Origin: Kwoniella bestiolae CBS 10118
Taxonomy: Eukaryota > Basidiomycota > Tremellomycetes > Tremellales > Cryptococcaceae
Reading direction: 5' to 3'
Assembly: GCF_000512585.2 (NCBI RefSeq)
Contig: NC_089244.1
Coordinates: 2,108,001-2,172,000, forward strand
Length of the DNA stretch: 64,000 nt
The translations under genes were made by a program, and so were the position numbers. How positions within the stretch are numbered: the stretch's first letter is position 1; each line of letters starts with the position of its first letter. The notes under the pieces are model-generated. The model had not been told where the DNA came from. It ran no database searches and saw only the letters and a list, made by a program, of their open reading frames with translations. Positions 48,388-59,482 of the stretch are shown here, in pieces.

Positions 48388-48840
48388 GTTGTTGTAATGT
48401 CAGGCCTACATAGATACAAAGGATGCAGCTGGTAACCTCGTATGATAGAGAACATTCACTGAATGATAGAGTAAGATACGGGCCAGGAAGGGGCTTGCCT
48501 CGGTCCGCAAATATGGACTGATGGCAAACGATGTCTAGCTCCGCCAATGGTCATATTTCCTACCCTGTAATTGATTGTCAATGTTCTGCCTGAAGCTGAG
48601 CGGAAATGGTTTGCTGATAAGTCAGTCCCTGGGGCTTAAGCTGAACCCTCATGGATTCTCAAAGCATTGCCTGATAAGCACTGCGTATCGCTTCACCTGA
48701 CACAGTCTTCAGAGGCTAAAAATGGATGAGCAATTCCTCTTGATTGGGTCAAAGTGACTAACACGATGAAGAGATAACATCATGCATGGGTGTTACGGTC
48801 TGATACAATGTCACTAACGTGAGTGTTGATTTATCTAGTC
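48388..48840. other. convergent 3' region between PUT2 and the FAD oxidase
   Basis: No gene seen; presumably the 3' untranslated regions of two convergent genes. Confidence 0.5.
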
Positions 48841-50612
48841 CTACAACTTGGCCTGTAAAGCGCCTACAAGCGCTTCGACTGTTCCGACCAGAGATTTGTG
48901 CTTGTAAAACGTTCGGGAAGCATCAACTCGCCCAAAAATCTGATGATCATAGGCCCAGATGGCCTTCTGTTCTGGAGGAAGGGTACCTTCCACCGAGGAA
49001 AGAATGAGGTCACCTAGTATTGGCATGAACTCTGTGAAGGATATTAGCCATCTCCCAGCTTCGCAATGGATATACGATACATGAGAACTCACTGAAAGCA
49101 TGTCCACAGCAGCCTGCCGCTATGAATAGTGACGGATACTTGGGATGATAGTCTATCAGCCAGTCTCCCGAAGGTCGGTCCGAATACCTGTGTGTTATCA
49201 ATCAGTCGTCCTTGCTTTGTAAGTAGGCACTTACCAGCACAGCCGAGTGTTGGACCATGGCTTCTGAGCCAACTCAGGATACACCCTCGCGAGTCCCGCC
49301 TTCAATGCATCAGCAGCTTCTTGTGGAATATGCTGCCTTTCGTATCCTGGTGTCAAAATCGTTCGAGGCAAGGAGCGGTAGTCGCCAATAGGATTGAGGT
49401 ACCCTTGTTGGTGTATGGCACATTTGACGATACCATCCTCTGTTGGCTATGTTGAGGGGAACGATTAGCCATTGAACCAAGTCTACTTGACGAGGATGTG
49501 CACACTTACAGGAAAAATATAGCTGTTACCACGCGGGAGGAACAAGGCCTGATCAGCACGGACATGCTGGGAGCTGTACGTCATTTCACTCACAATCCGT
49601 TATCGACCGTACGTGTCACCTACCATCCGGCGTGTCAGTATGCTACAATGTGTGTCGGCCGGGAGCGACTACTCACAGGTACATCTTTATATCGTTTCAA
49701 CTCTTCGCGATTCAATTTCACTACTCCGACCACCTGACCCGTTGGCAATAGCTCAGATGCCAGTTCAGGCACTAATTTCGGCGTCCATGCTCCCATGGTG
49801 AGAAGCACAAAGTCCGCACAGTAACTGGATCCGTCCTTGGCACGAACTCCTCTTACGTCTATCTTGCCTTTACTTACTCCATATAGGAGCTCTTCGGCCT
49901 CAGCACCCACGAATCTCACTCCAGCCGCTCGAAGTCGTCTGATCGTGTCAACCACAGCTCCATGAGAATGACCCCATCCACCCGCTTCGTTGATGTCTAG
50001 AACACCCGTTCAGTATCCCATTGTATTGCTTAGTAGGGATACACTCACATGAATCCTGATCTGCAAATTCACCCAGTGCGACCCCGTCCGGATATACCTT
50101 CTTCACATCGTCCGCTGTTTCCAGTATGTATGCATCTTTACCTTCCGTCTGCATCCCAGGCAGAGAATTGACCGCCAAAGCTCTCTTGATATAGTCGGAC
50201 TGGACCGCCGACTTTGCGATCGATACAACCACTCCAGTCTCATGATAGTGTTCTTGCCATTCCGGAGTACGCCATAAATCCATAGCTTTGTGAGCTAGAC
50301 GAGCATAGATCTCATCACTGTACTCTTGTCTGATTATCTATTACCAAGAGTCAGCGTGACACACGGTAAGTGAGCTTAGCTTACCTTGTTGAAATCATAC
50401 GATGCCGCATCCATTGCTGGTGGCTCAGCCGATCGATCGAGCATCGTGATGAGATGTCCATGGTTCTTGTAAGTACCTTTGATAAGAGATAAAGCGGTGG
50501 ATGAGCCGTATTCGCCGGAACCGACAATCTAGACATTGGTCGTCAGTACAGAATGGCTAACAACCATATCATCACTCACGAGGACTCGTTTGGGAGGTGC
50601 TAAGATTGTCAT
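48841..50612 (-). CDS. FAD-dependent amine oxidase (DAO superfamily; sarcosine/L-pipecolate/fructosyl-amino acid oxidase-like)
   Basis: Exons 50612-50580, 50528-50385, 50337-50049, 49996-49677, 49548-49510, 49446-49235, 49187-49093 and 49031-48841, all phases closing; 440 residues. An N-terminal Rossmann FAD motif, IVGSGEYGSSTALSL, is followed by YDFNKIIRQEYSD, INEAGGWGHSHGAVV, LLTMGAWTPKLVPEL and PTEDGIVKCAIHQQG. Near the C-terminus SLFIAAGCCGHAFKFMPILGDLI occupies the place where this family has a flavin-contacting segment. Members oxidise secondary or glycated amino acids to imines, releasing H2O2. It shares a divergent promoter with PUT1, so a cyclic or N-substituted amino acid such as pipecolate or a proline derivative is a reasonable guess, not shown. 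No peroxisomal SKL-type end (it ends AKL, a conceivable variant). Confidence 0.8.
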
Positions 50613-50942
50613 AGTGAAAAAATATGCAAAGTGCTGATGTGCAAGAACGTCCATAGTCATGTGTGTCAGATGATCGTAAGTATTTATCAAGTCTTTGCCC
50701 GATAAGCAGGGATGTAAGTTGCCGAGCATTACCGAGGGCTTCGCAACAATGACCCTCGGAGCGATCTTTACCGAACATCGCCGTTTAGAGTCACCGGCGA
50801 GACAACTTTCGCACCAAGCCGAGATCGTCATGTGGGATCAACTTCTTATCGAAACAGAGTGATACAAATAGATAGGCCCCCCTTGGGGGGCATTCCCACT
50901 TCCGAAAGCTACGCTTACCTTAACCACCTCCCTCACCTATCA
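50613..50942. promoter_or_regulatory. divergent promoter of the FAD oxidase and PUT1
   Basis: A 330-bp interval between divergent start codons. It contains CGG-N11-CCG at 50757-50773, a zinc-cluster-type everted layout (yeast Put3 prefers CGG-N10-CCG). It also carries TTGCCGAGC at 50719-50727, shared with the PUT2 promoter, and CCCCCC-TT-GGGGGG at 50877-50890, 53 bp before the PUT1 ATG. Which of these is bound is inference. Confidence 0.5.
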
Positions 50943-52882
50943 ATGGCAGCTAGATTTGCTCGTCAGTTCTCTCGACCTAGATTCATAACATCGACTGCAT
51001 CTGCAGGTCTGCTATACTCAGCGTACACGTTCCAAGATGACGCGGTAGAAAAATCGTCCAAGACACCATTGGCTAATGATCCCATGTTGAGGTCGATGTC
51101 TTTCGGTAGCTTGCTGGGAACTTGGATCGTATACAAGTCCTGGTGAGCTTGACCGGAAAGTGCTAGCTGTTGTGGATCACTGATATCGGAGGTTGGCTTC
51201 AGCTCCTTCGCCCAATTGGTCGACTCGTCAGAATCGATACTGTCAATAACCAATAGTGTTCCAGGGTTGCGTGAGCTTTCTCAGTGAGTTCGTCACAGTC
51301 ATGTAGACGCTTAAGCTCAATGACCGTATAGCTTCGTAATTCGACATACCTTCTTTAAACAGTTTGTGGGCGGAGACACCGCGGAAGACTGTATCCCCAC
51401 GATCCGTCGCCTAAAAGAAAACAACGTGGGGTGTCTACTAACGTACAGTGTGGAGGAAGAGTCGATCGAGCACATAGAGGGACGCAGTACACTTGATCTG
51501 ATAAGGGCGAATGTGCAGGAGACTATCAGATCGATAGAGATTGCAGGACGGGAGAATAAGGCGGCATCACCAGAGGGACAGATAGCAAGCACGTGGGTTG
51601 CATTAAAGCTGGTAAGTCCGAAAGTGATCATATCTAGACTATTGGAAAGGCTTTATAACGCTGACAAGTAGCTCGCAGACTGGCATGACTGATCCGGAGA
51701 TCCTGCGAAGAGCGTCGGATCTAATCCTGAAGAAGAGAAAAGAACATCCCCAGGGTACTGCGATCCCATACCCCGGAGTAAGCTTGCTGAACTTTGTATT
51801 GCACATGTCGCAGCTAATCATATTGATTAGAGCCCCACCAATCACGAGCTAGCGCAATACATGCAGCCTGATCCGGATTCATTGAGTGCATCGGATATCG
51901 CACGGCTGAAAGTACTTCACGAAGATATGCGTAGTATTTTGTTAGCCGCACAGCAGCATGGAGTAAGGGTGGTCATCGACTCGGAGCAGAGCTATTATCA
52001 GGTCAGTTCACCCGAAAGCTCCCTGCGATGTCGACTGATCCGATCCATAGCCTGCGACGGACGTGATGCAAATGATTCTATCTCAAGAATTCAATAGACT
52101 TGCGAGCAGCGATGACAGAGTCAGCCCTGTCTTACCATTGGTTTACGGAACCTACCAATCGTACCTCCGGAGGTGAGTTGAATGGTGTTGAATGCTGTAT
52201 CTGATATCGTTCAGAAACGCTCAGCATATCCAACAATCGCTCGGCCATGCGCAAGAACATGGGTATTGCTTGGGTGTCAAGTTAGTGCGAGGCGCATACC
52301 GAGAGCAGGAGCTTGAACTGTGGTCAAATGATGGACAAGAGGGTACTCCTCCTGTGTGGCTGACTAAAGCCGAGACGGATGCGTGCTACAACTCTTGTCT
52401 TGATATGGTAGTCGATCAGATAGAACAAGATATGGCCAAGCCTTCACCAAGCGTGGGATTGGTGTTGGCGACGCACAATCAGCAGAGTGTTGAGCACATC
52501 ATATATCAGATGAAGCAGAAGAAGATGGCAAGAAACACCACTAATGGGTTAGAGTTGGATCCCAAGATACGTCAGAAGATTATTATCGCACAACTTTATG
52601 GTAAGACGTTTGACATGAGCAAGTATGTCATACATGGGCTGATCAAGGGGTACCACAGGGATGAACGATAGGATGACCAGCTGGCTCTCGCATACTTTCT
52701 CACACAAGGGTGAACCGATGGTGATGAAGTACGTGCCATACGGTGCTCTGGCTGAGGTGATGCCCTACCTAAGCAGGAGAGCTGTGGAGAACAAGTCGGT
52801 ACTGGGTGGAGACACTGGTGCGAAGCGTGAAGCGGAACGTGTGTGGGATGAGATGAATCGAAGGGTGGGCTTGAACATATGA
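50943..52882 (+). CDS. PUT1: proline dehydrogenase, mitochondrial
   Basis: Exons 50943-51142, 51203-51283, 51332-51611, 51679-51777, 51831-52001, 52051-52172, 52215-52600 and 52659-52882; 520 residues. An Arg-rich mitochondrial leader (MAARFARQFSRPRFITSTAS) precedes the PRODH barrel: VIRHTFFKQFVGG, GCLLTYSVEEES, RVVIDSEQSYYQ, VYGTYQSYLRR, GYCLGVKLVRGAYREQE, VLATHNQQSVEHI, then the FAD/proline-binding end VMKYVPYGALAEVMPYLSRRAVENKS with the paired arginines. It oxidises proline to P5C using FAD, passing electrons to ubiquinone. With PUT2 it forms the full proline-to-glutamate route. A longer in-frame start at 50832 would displace the leader and is unlikely. Confidence 0.92.
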
Positions 52883-53132
52883 AGGGGAAGTAGAGGATGT
52901 ATACACTGTAACATGATGTTCAGCGATACCCCAGACGACACTGACACTCCTCCTTGAGCCTCATCATGTCGATTTATATACATGCATGATTTGTATTCAG
53001 CGTACTTCCCCCCTAGATCTGTGGTGGGTTGGATGAAATTCGTGTAGGATTTATTGATACACAGTGGTGGAGGGATTGGATTATATGATACAGTGGGTGG
53101 GTATCGATTGCTCGAGCCCTGTGGATATTCCT

Positions 53133-53188
53133 ATTATTACAGCATCGTTGAAAAAAAGAGATTATTACAGCATCGTTGAAAAAAAGAG
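53133..53188. repeat. perfect 28-bp tandem duplication
   Basis: Bases 53133-53160 and 53161-53188 are identical, beginning ATTATTACAGCATCG and ending in a run of A and GAG. The pair lies between the 3' ends of PUT1 and the convergent seven-helix protein gene. Confidence 0.95.
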
Positions 53189-53234
53189 AATCTGGATCGA
53201 CTCACACGAAATAGCTCTCGTTGACCAAGTACAG

Positions 53235-54395
53235 CTAAATCCTTCTCTCCGTCTCCCTAATCTCTTTGTTCATACCTCCACCTAGACCTTCTTCATTTCT
53301 ATCAATAGGTACCGACGGAGGGCTAGCTGATTCTACGTCCTTGAGTTGTGCGGTGTGTTGGTGATGATTGGGTTTAAAGAACATGGTGGTGCACAGGAGG
53401 CAACATGCTGTCCATTCAGGTAGCACGGAGAAGATGTTCTCCATTACGATGAACACCTTTGTAAAGCTGAAGACTGAGCTGTAAGCTTCAGGGTTGGCGT
53501 AATTGATTGGGGCGACAACAGCTTGAAGTAAACCAAAAATACCCCGGATGATGAGAGGAGGCCAGGCGATGATGAGAACAAGTACGTCCGGGCTGATGGA
53601 TCTGATAAGAGGGCGGTTGGCTGCATCGACAGCGCCGTGATTATTGTCGACTCTAAAGAAATGATTCCATCCTCTAGGTAGTGTACCGCTGGGGTTGCGA
53701 TCTTGGTTGACGGATAGGATGAGGAAGATGGCTAGCAGGATGTTGATGGCGAGGAAGATTGCTTGACCTGTAGCTCGCATGATCTCGCCATCGTGGATGC
53801 GGTCCCAGAAGTCTGGGTCAGTGTAGTCGACACCGGTAGCCCGAGTACCACCGACGATGATGATGGTGTTGGCCTAGGGGTGGAGGGTCAGGAGGAGCCG
53901 CATGGGAAAAAGAAAGAATCGTCTACTCACGCCTATCAAAGTCCAATGAATGATGGTCATAACCCATGGATCCTTCTTTCCATCCTTGTTCTTTGCGGTC
54001 AACGCCCTCTTCAATCTAACATACCATGGATCTTTCTTCCCATCCTTTTCTTCATTCTTGTTGGGTTTACCTTCGAGCCAGCTACCACTGATTGGGTACA
54101 CATGTTGATGATGATGGATGAGGAAGCGATAAGCGCACAATACCAGTGAGAAGTAGCCTTCTGCACCTAGGACGAAGAATGCGATAAGCAGACCAGCATC
54201 GAGTTGATCTTTGGTACCGGTAGCGATGGCGACGGACTGAGCAGACAGACGGAGACAGACGTGGAATAAGAGGAAGGAGTAGACTGATTTGAAGCTGATG
54301 AGTTTGGTCGAGAAGCCGTAGATGAGGATTGAGAAGTTGATCGAGTATAGGACGAGGAAGACTACACCTCCTATCCCTTCACCGTGGAGTGTCAT
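53235..54395 (-). CDS. seven-helix fungal membrane protein of unknown function (DUF7702-like)
   Basis: Exons 54395-53931 and 53873-53235 joined in phase 0; 367 residues. Seven hydrophobic helices can be counted: GGVVFLVLYSINFSILIYGF, YSFLLFHVCLRLSAQ, AFFVLGAEGYFSLVLCAYRFL, IIHWTLIGANTIIIVGG, AIFLAINILLAIFLILS, LVLIIAWPPLIIRGIFG and FIVMENIFSVLPEWTACCLL. The loop after helix 3 is long and charged, and repeats the unit DGKKDPW twice. The C-terminal tail is hydrophilic. The arrangement resembles the fungal DUF7702/RTA1-like seven-helix group; the assignment comes from memory of that pattern, and no function is established. Confidence 0.65.
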
Positions 54396-55293
54396 GGTGG
54401 TGGGAGTGAGTGGGCAGGGGTAGGGAGAGTGATAGCGGTATTAGTGATGTAGTGGTCGTTGATAGGATGTATAGTGTATAGTATGTATATACATCGTATG
54501 TAGTATATGTAGTATATGTATAAATAGTGTGTCATGCTATGTTATGTGAACCCGTGCTTATAATCTCGGTTCCGATATCTACTCCGAGATCAGAGAGATC
54601 AGTGCACACTAACTAATCTAGCACACTACTACTAGTGTCGGCATCACCGAGATCACCGAGATTACTACATATAGTATTTATCATACAGAGCAAAGCAAGG
54701 CACGTGCTCTCCCTCTCCTGCTGTAAGCTTAAGTTAACCTCTGCGACTGAAAGAGAGTGAGTCAAAGGAAGGAAGTGATGACGTACTACTGTACACTACG
54801 CATCTGTCTGATCGGGGCTATGCAGTTAATGCTTAAAGCAACGTGACATTGTACGAGTACTGTCATCTTAAGCTTAGATCTCCCGTCTTTGTTTACTACT
54901 ACTGCTGTATTCCATGCCGCACTGTACGGTATCCCCCTAACCCACGATATACGAATATACATACTGTACAGTACTGTAGCGTAGAGTAGTAATCACTTGA
55001 TACCGTTTCATTTTAACCCCGTACCGTGTAGCACCCTACACACCCACATCCTCACATCTACAAACAATCGAGTAAAGACAAAGACATATTTACAGTACAT
55101 ACATGTAGGCACGCGCTAATCTCGTCAACCATTCTCCCGCACACCTCAAAGTCTATTTGACTGCCGCTCTCTGATCTCGCAACATGACCCGGATCGCGTG
55201 AGTGGGTCCCGTTCAGACTGTAGATCTCACTGGTTGAACAGCGACAAACATATCTTCCTGTTGGTGCAGGTGCAAGTCAGTGCTGGCCCCGCC
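54396..55293. other. intergenic region with TA/GTA-rich short repeats
   Basis: No gene seen. Around 54466-54527 there is a run of overlapping GTATATGTA-like units (GTAGTATAT twice in a row). The rest is unique and probably holds the promoter of the seven-helix protein and the 3' region of the MFS transporter. Confidence 0.5.
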
Positions 55294-57443
55294 TCAGAGC
55301 GACTGTATCGAAAGAGCACTTGCCTTATCATCAGATCCGTCGTTCAGCTTGGTGTCAGTTTGGACGCCTTCCACTTTAGCCATCTCAACTTGTGCCATCC
55401 GGGCACCGACTCCGGTAGTTTTGAACGACGAGTACTGCCAGCCCCAACGGAATCGCTGTTTCAGACAAGGAGAAAAAACGTGAGCGGAAACTTCATGACC
55501 GATATCGAGACTGAGGTACTCACGCTTGACAACTCATCCATTTCTTCGAGCGACCGCCCCTTGAGCTCAGGCAGGAACAAGACAGCAAACACTAGCGCTA
55601 ACACGGCGACTCCGCCCCAGATGTACCCAATCTTACCTCCTATACCCCCATAAGGCTTGTTCATAATGTACGGCGAGCAGAACGAGACAATCCAAGCGAA
55701 AATCAGATCGGCCGTAGTTCCGACCATCATAACTAGGCATATGATCTCAGTCGGCAGGCTTTCTCTTTTGATAAACGACGACAAAGGCTCACGCTTCTTT
55801 CTCATCCTCGGACCTCCCAATTCGGCACTCATCATATCTAAGAACACCGGCAGGTATCAGCGAATAGGCTTTGCGTTCTGGGACAGGACCACTCACAAGC
55901 ATGCGTCGCCCAGGAGAGCTTAGTGGACCATATCTTGAGGACAAAACTGGCCACAACAACGTTGTTGGCTGATGTCGTGTGAGTAGAGGATCCACCCAAC
56001 CCAGCGATGAGGCAATCCCATAGAATCAGAAGAGCTGATCCGAGTATGCACAATGGTCTTCGACCAACGATATCCGTGGTAAAGATGGCGATGAAGGCTC
56101 CGACAGCTCCCATGCACTGTACAATGATATTATAGGTGAAAGATTTCGCTCCAAGGCCGATCGATACCAAGAAGCTGGCTCATCAAGCTCGTCAGCAATA
56201 CAGCTGCTGCTGCGTCACAGGACACCCACTGGTAGAAGAGGTAACTTACGTTGGACCGTACCTGTATGATAGTTGTACAAGCTAGTGATTAGCGATGCTA
56301 TTTCCTCCCCAACCGTCGAACAAACACTTACGCGGCGTAGAACGAGTTACCGGTGCACTGATAAAAAAAGAAAAAGATGATGACATAGAATGATCGACGG
56401 ACATACGACCCTTTGGAGAGATCGGCCCAGCGAGCTGTGTTGTTTTGCACATCGTACTCGATTGCTTGTTCGATCACTTCCAGCTCGGCTTTACACAATC
56501 CTGCGGCCGCATGCTCCTTTGTACGTAGCTTTCGAAGACCTCGGAGGGCCTCCTCTTTTCGACCTTTCAGAACCAGCCAACGGGGGGACTCGATGGACAT
56601 GGGTAACAAAACAATCAGTAGCACAGCGGGTATCATTTGCGCTCCTACAGGTACCATCCATCCGATCTTTCTTGTTTCAGTAGCGTACGCTCTGTGTTAT
56701 CGATCAGCAAGCATGAACTGCCTTGGAGTGTCATGTACTCACCTGCACATGGCCGCTCCCCATACCGCTCCGACAGTGTTCACGGGGGTCACAAGACCCG
56801 CAGCAAACCCACGAAGGGACATAGGCGCAATCTCGGCCGCATAGGTAGGTGCGGCTGATTCGATCCATCCCACCAATACGTAAGATAACACCCGGCCAGC
56901 AGTGAACTGGATCCACTCTCTGAGGACCACAAATGACCGTGAGCGACCTGTTTCATCGGTCTGTAACGATCAGCGACACCTACTTGGCAGTGATCTGTAC
57001 TATGACCACCACAAATTGAATGAACGCAATGGCCCAGAACAGCTTCTTGTACCCAAACCGCTCAACGATAGGCTCGAAAGTTACGGTGCCCACGAGTCGT
57101 CCCAAATATGTGACTAAAGAGCCGTCGAACGTCAGCGTCAAGCTGGCTGAACGTAGATGTGTGACTGACTTGAATTGACGATGGCTTGCCTGTACGTCGT
57201 AAGCTTGTATACACCATTGACGTTCGTTCCAAATTGAGAGGTCCAAGACGGAAGAGCTTGAAGAGCACCGAATATCGATGAGTCGCTGTGAGAACGATCA
57301 GCATTGACACGGCAATAAAAATTCAGTAGTATGAGGCCCTACATTCCGAAAATCAAGTCAGACACTGTGAAAGTGATGATACAATAAGCAAACCATGGAG
57401 TCGCTTGTCCCCAATCGGCTTTGAAGGATCTGAAAGCTTTCAT
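55294..57443 (-). CDS. MFS sugar porter-type transporter of the catabolic cluster
   Basis: Ten exons: 57443-57343, 57285-57170, 57113-56984, 56919-56743, 56691-56332, 56261-56250 (12 nt), 56174-55897, 55837-55793, 55732-55524, 55455-55294; 529 residues, twelve helices. Signatures: TYLGRLVGTVTFEPIVERFGYKK, YAAEIAPMSLRGFAAG, IESPRWLVLKGRKEEA, FYQCTGNSFYAAYGPTF, TDIVGRRPLCILG and FLPELKGRSLEEMDEL. These fit the fungal sugar/organic-compound porters. The 12-nt exon encodes AYGPT across its junctions. It diverges from the aldolase gene over a 435-bp promoter with repeated CGG-N5-CGG sites, so it likely imports the substrate or precursor of that pathway (inference). Confidence 0.88.
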
Positions 57444-57645
57444 CTTTGACTCGATGTTTCGGAGATGAGTAAGACCAGTGTTTGCCACGAGAGGAAGGCT
57501 CTCACGAAGATGCCTCCCAAAGGTCCCGCCTTTATGGGACTCATGCGTTATCAACAGATCGATGTGATTGATAACATTAACATCGTAGTTGGGTGAATTG
57601 ATGAGGTACCCGGTGCTCCGCGTACCGGGTTTGTGACTTGGTCGA

Positions 57646-57656
57646 CGGTATTTCGG
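57646..57656 (+). promoter_or_regulatory. CGGTATTTCGG element, copy 1 (CGG-N5-CGG)
   Basis: Direct repeat of CGG with a 5-nt spacer TATTT, identical to the element 35 bp further on and one base from 60430-60440 on the other strand. Confidence 0.6.
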
Positions 57657-57680
57657 TAAATCTGCATCTTTCGGGGTAAA

Positions 57681-57691
57681 CGGTATTTCGG
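57681..57691 (+). promoter_or_regulatory. CGGTATTTCGG element, copy 2 (CGG-N5-CGG)
   Basis: Exact second copy of the 11-mer, spaced 35 bp from the first, in the MFS/aldolase divergent promoter. Confidence 0.6.
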
Positions 57692-57878
57692 CTCAGTGCG
57701 TTGATCTCGTCATGTGATGCTTACGCTGGATACATCACTACTCGCTGAGAGAAGCTGTACAAACAGCAGAACCAGTCGAATGGAAATACAAAACGGCATT
57801 CGCATCGTGAAAGATGTACATCTGTTGGCTCAATAGTAACGCTCCAATACATAATTTGACTTTGCTATCCGATTCGCC

Positions 57879-58992
57879 ATGACACTTTCTAAAGGGAAAG
57901 CCCTAGACGAAGTCCAGCTCGCTGCTGCTCGTAAGGCAATGGTACCCAATGTCCTGAGGGACAAGACTCGAAGAGGGGGGCTGGCACACTCATGCTCGCT
58001 AAAAATGATCAGCAACGTTGAAGCCGTCCACTTCATTGCTCTCGCCGGTTACGACGCTGTATTACTTGATTTGGAACACGGGAGTTTCAGTCTTGATACA
58101 GCAAATCAGCTTAGTTGCGCGGCATTGCTGGCTGGGTATGTTCAACTCTTCGATCTCACTTGTCTCATAAAGGCGTTTTGCTAATACATGGCATAGAATC
58201 ACACCCATTGTCCGCGTGCCCGCCAACACTTCCGACTGGATTTCGCGAGCTCTGGACGGAGGCGCTCAAGCTGTTATTGTACCACATGTCCAGAACGCTC
58301 AAGAAGCCGAAAACGTGGTGCGATATGCGCGTTTTGCTCCTCTTGGCGAACGATCAGCGACTGGAGGTATGCCCATTATGCGATATGCCAATCTTCCTCC
58401 TCGATATGCGAATATTGCGTGCAATGAAAACATCACGGTGATATGTATGGTTGAGTCTGTCAAGGCTGTGGAATGTGTCGAGTGAGTTGCCGTGCTAGAC
58501 AGAGCGTGTCGGCGGTCGTAGCACTGATGACAATCCTTGGCACAGATCCATCGCCGCTGTTCCAGGAGTAGACGTAATACTCGTTGGCCATGGTGATTTG
58601 ACGCAAGAGTGAGCATGTTCCCCAATATTTCTAATCCTGGAAGCTGATCTTGTGCGTAGTATGGGTATTCCTGGAGAATACGATGATCCTCGAGTAGGAG
58701 AGGCATTTGCGAGAGTATGCGCAGCAGCCAAAAAGGCTTCGGTCAATGGACGAAAAGTACACGTAGGAATGGGTGGTCTGCAGTGAGTGTTTTTCATGTC
58801 ATCCCAAAAATGGCGCTGGTTGATTCCCTTCTTGTCGCTGTCAGTACGCGACCTGACCTCCAGGAGAAACTTGTCAAGAAGCATCCGGAAGCTAGATTCG
58901 CTATGTCGGGCGCTGACAGTGGGTTCCTCCTTGCCGGGATTATGGGCGGAGGCAAGATTTCTCAGGGTGTTTCGGCAGGAGTTCTGGCTTAG
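57879..58992 (+). CDS. HpcH/HpaI aldolase family protein
   Basis: Exons 57879-58135, 58197-58481, 58546-58608, 58660-58782 and 58845-58992 (each intron phase 2); 291 residues. Class II pyruvate-aldolase signatures: FIALAGYDAVLLDLEHGSFS, ITPIVRVPAN, RALDGGAQAVIVPHVQNAQEAENVV, ICMVESVKAVE (metal-binding Glu), VDVILVGHGDLTQDMG and RFAMSGADSGFLLAG. The family cleaves or forms 4-hydroxy-2-oxo acids, yielding pyruvate and an aldehyde, using a divalent metal. No targeting signal; probably cytosolic. It diverges from an MFS transporter and is followed by RidA and a 2OG oxygenase, suggesting the last carbon-carbon cleavage of a degradation route (inference). Confidence 0.85.
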
Positions 58993-59482
58993 ATGTCATA
59001 TACAGCGGAACGTAATACGAACCATATGCAAATAGGCCAAATTCATCTCGCTGTTCCACTGAGCTGTTAGTGGTGATAGAGGCTGGCATCCCATCACCCA
59101 GGCATCTCGAGTACATACTTCAGTACATCTTCAAGCAATCGCAGGCTTGATTCACACCGTGCACGCACTGCTATTGGTGAGATCTCAGTCAGGTGTGGTG
59201 AGCGTCGACAGAGACTTCAATCGTGACGTTGCCAAGAACACGATAGTCAACTGACCATTGTCGTCTTCTTTCGTGCTCATCGTTGATTGGCACACTGAAT
59301 GAATACTTGTGGTAAGGCACTGGTATAAGCAGCTGCATCACGACACTGTCGAACAGCCGCAACGTCTGATCCCGCAACCAATGTACATATAATCTTGTAG
59401 TCAGCGAACAGACGAGATCTGCTATACCTTGGCATTTGTATAGGGCACAAGCGGGCTTCTCGACAATTGGCATGCATAAATG
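58993..59482. other. convergent 3' region between aldolase and RidA
   Basis: No gene seen; short frames without family resemblance. Confidence 0.45.

Larger units (their letters stand above)
57444..57878. promoter_or_regulatory. divergent promoter of MFS transporter and HpcH/HpaI aldolase
   Basis: The interval carries ACCCGGT/ACCGGGT as a perfect 7-bp inverted repeat (57608-57614 and 57624-57630) and two identical CGGTATTTCGG elements (57646-57656, 57681-57691). All are built from CGG/CCG triplets typical of Zn2Cys6 regulator sites. Binding itself is inference. Confidence 0.6.

Noticed and set aside
51284..51331. An earlier donor (GTTGCG) for PUT1 exon 2
   Set aside because: The donor GTGAGT at 51284 keeps the frame with canonical signals and gives the family's LRELSHFVIRHTFFKQF; the earlier donor is poor.
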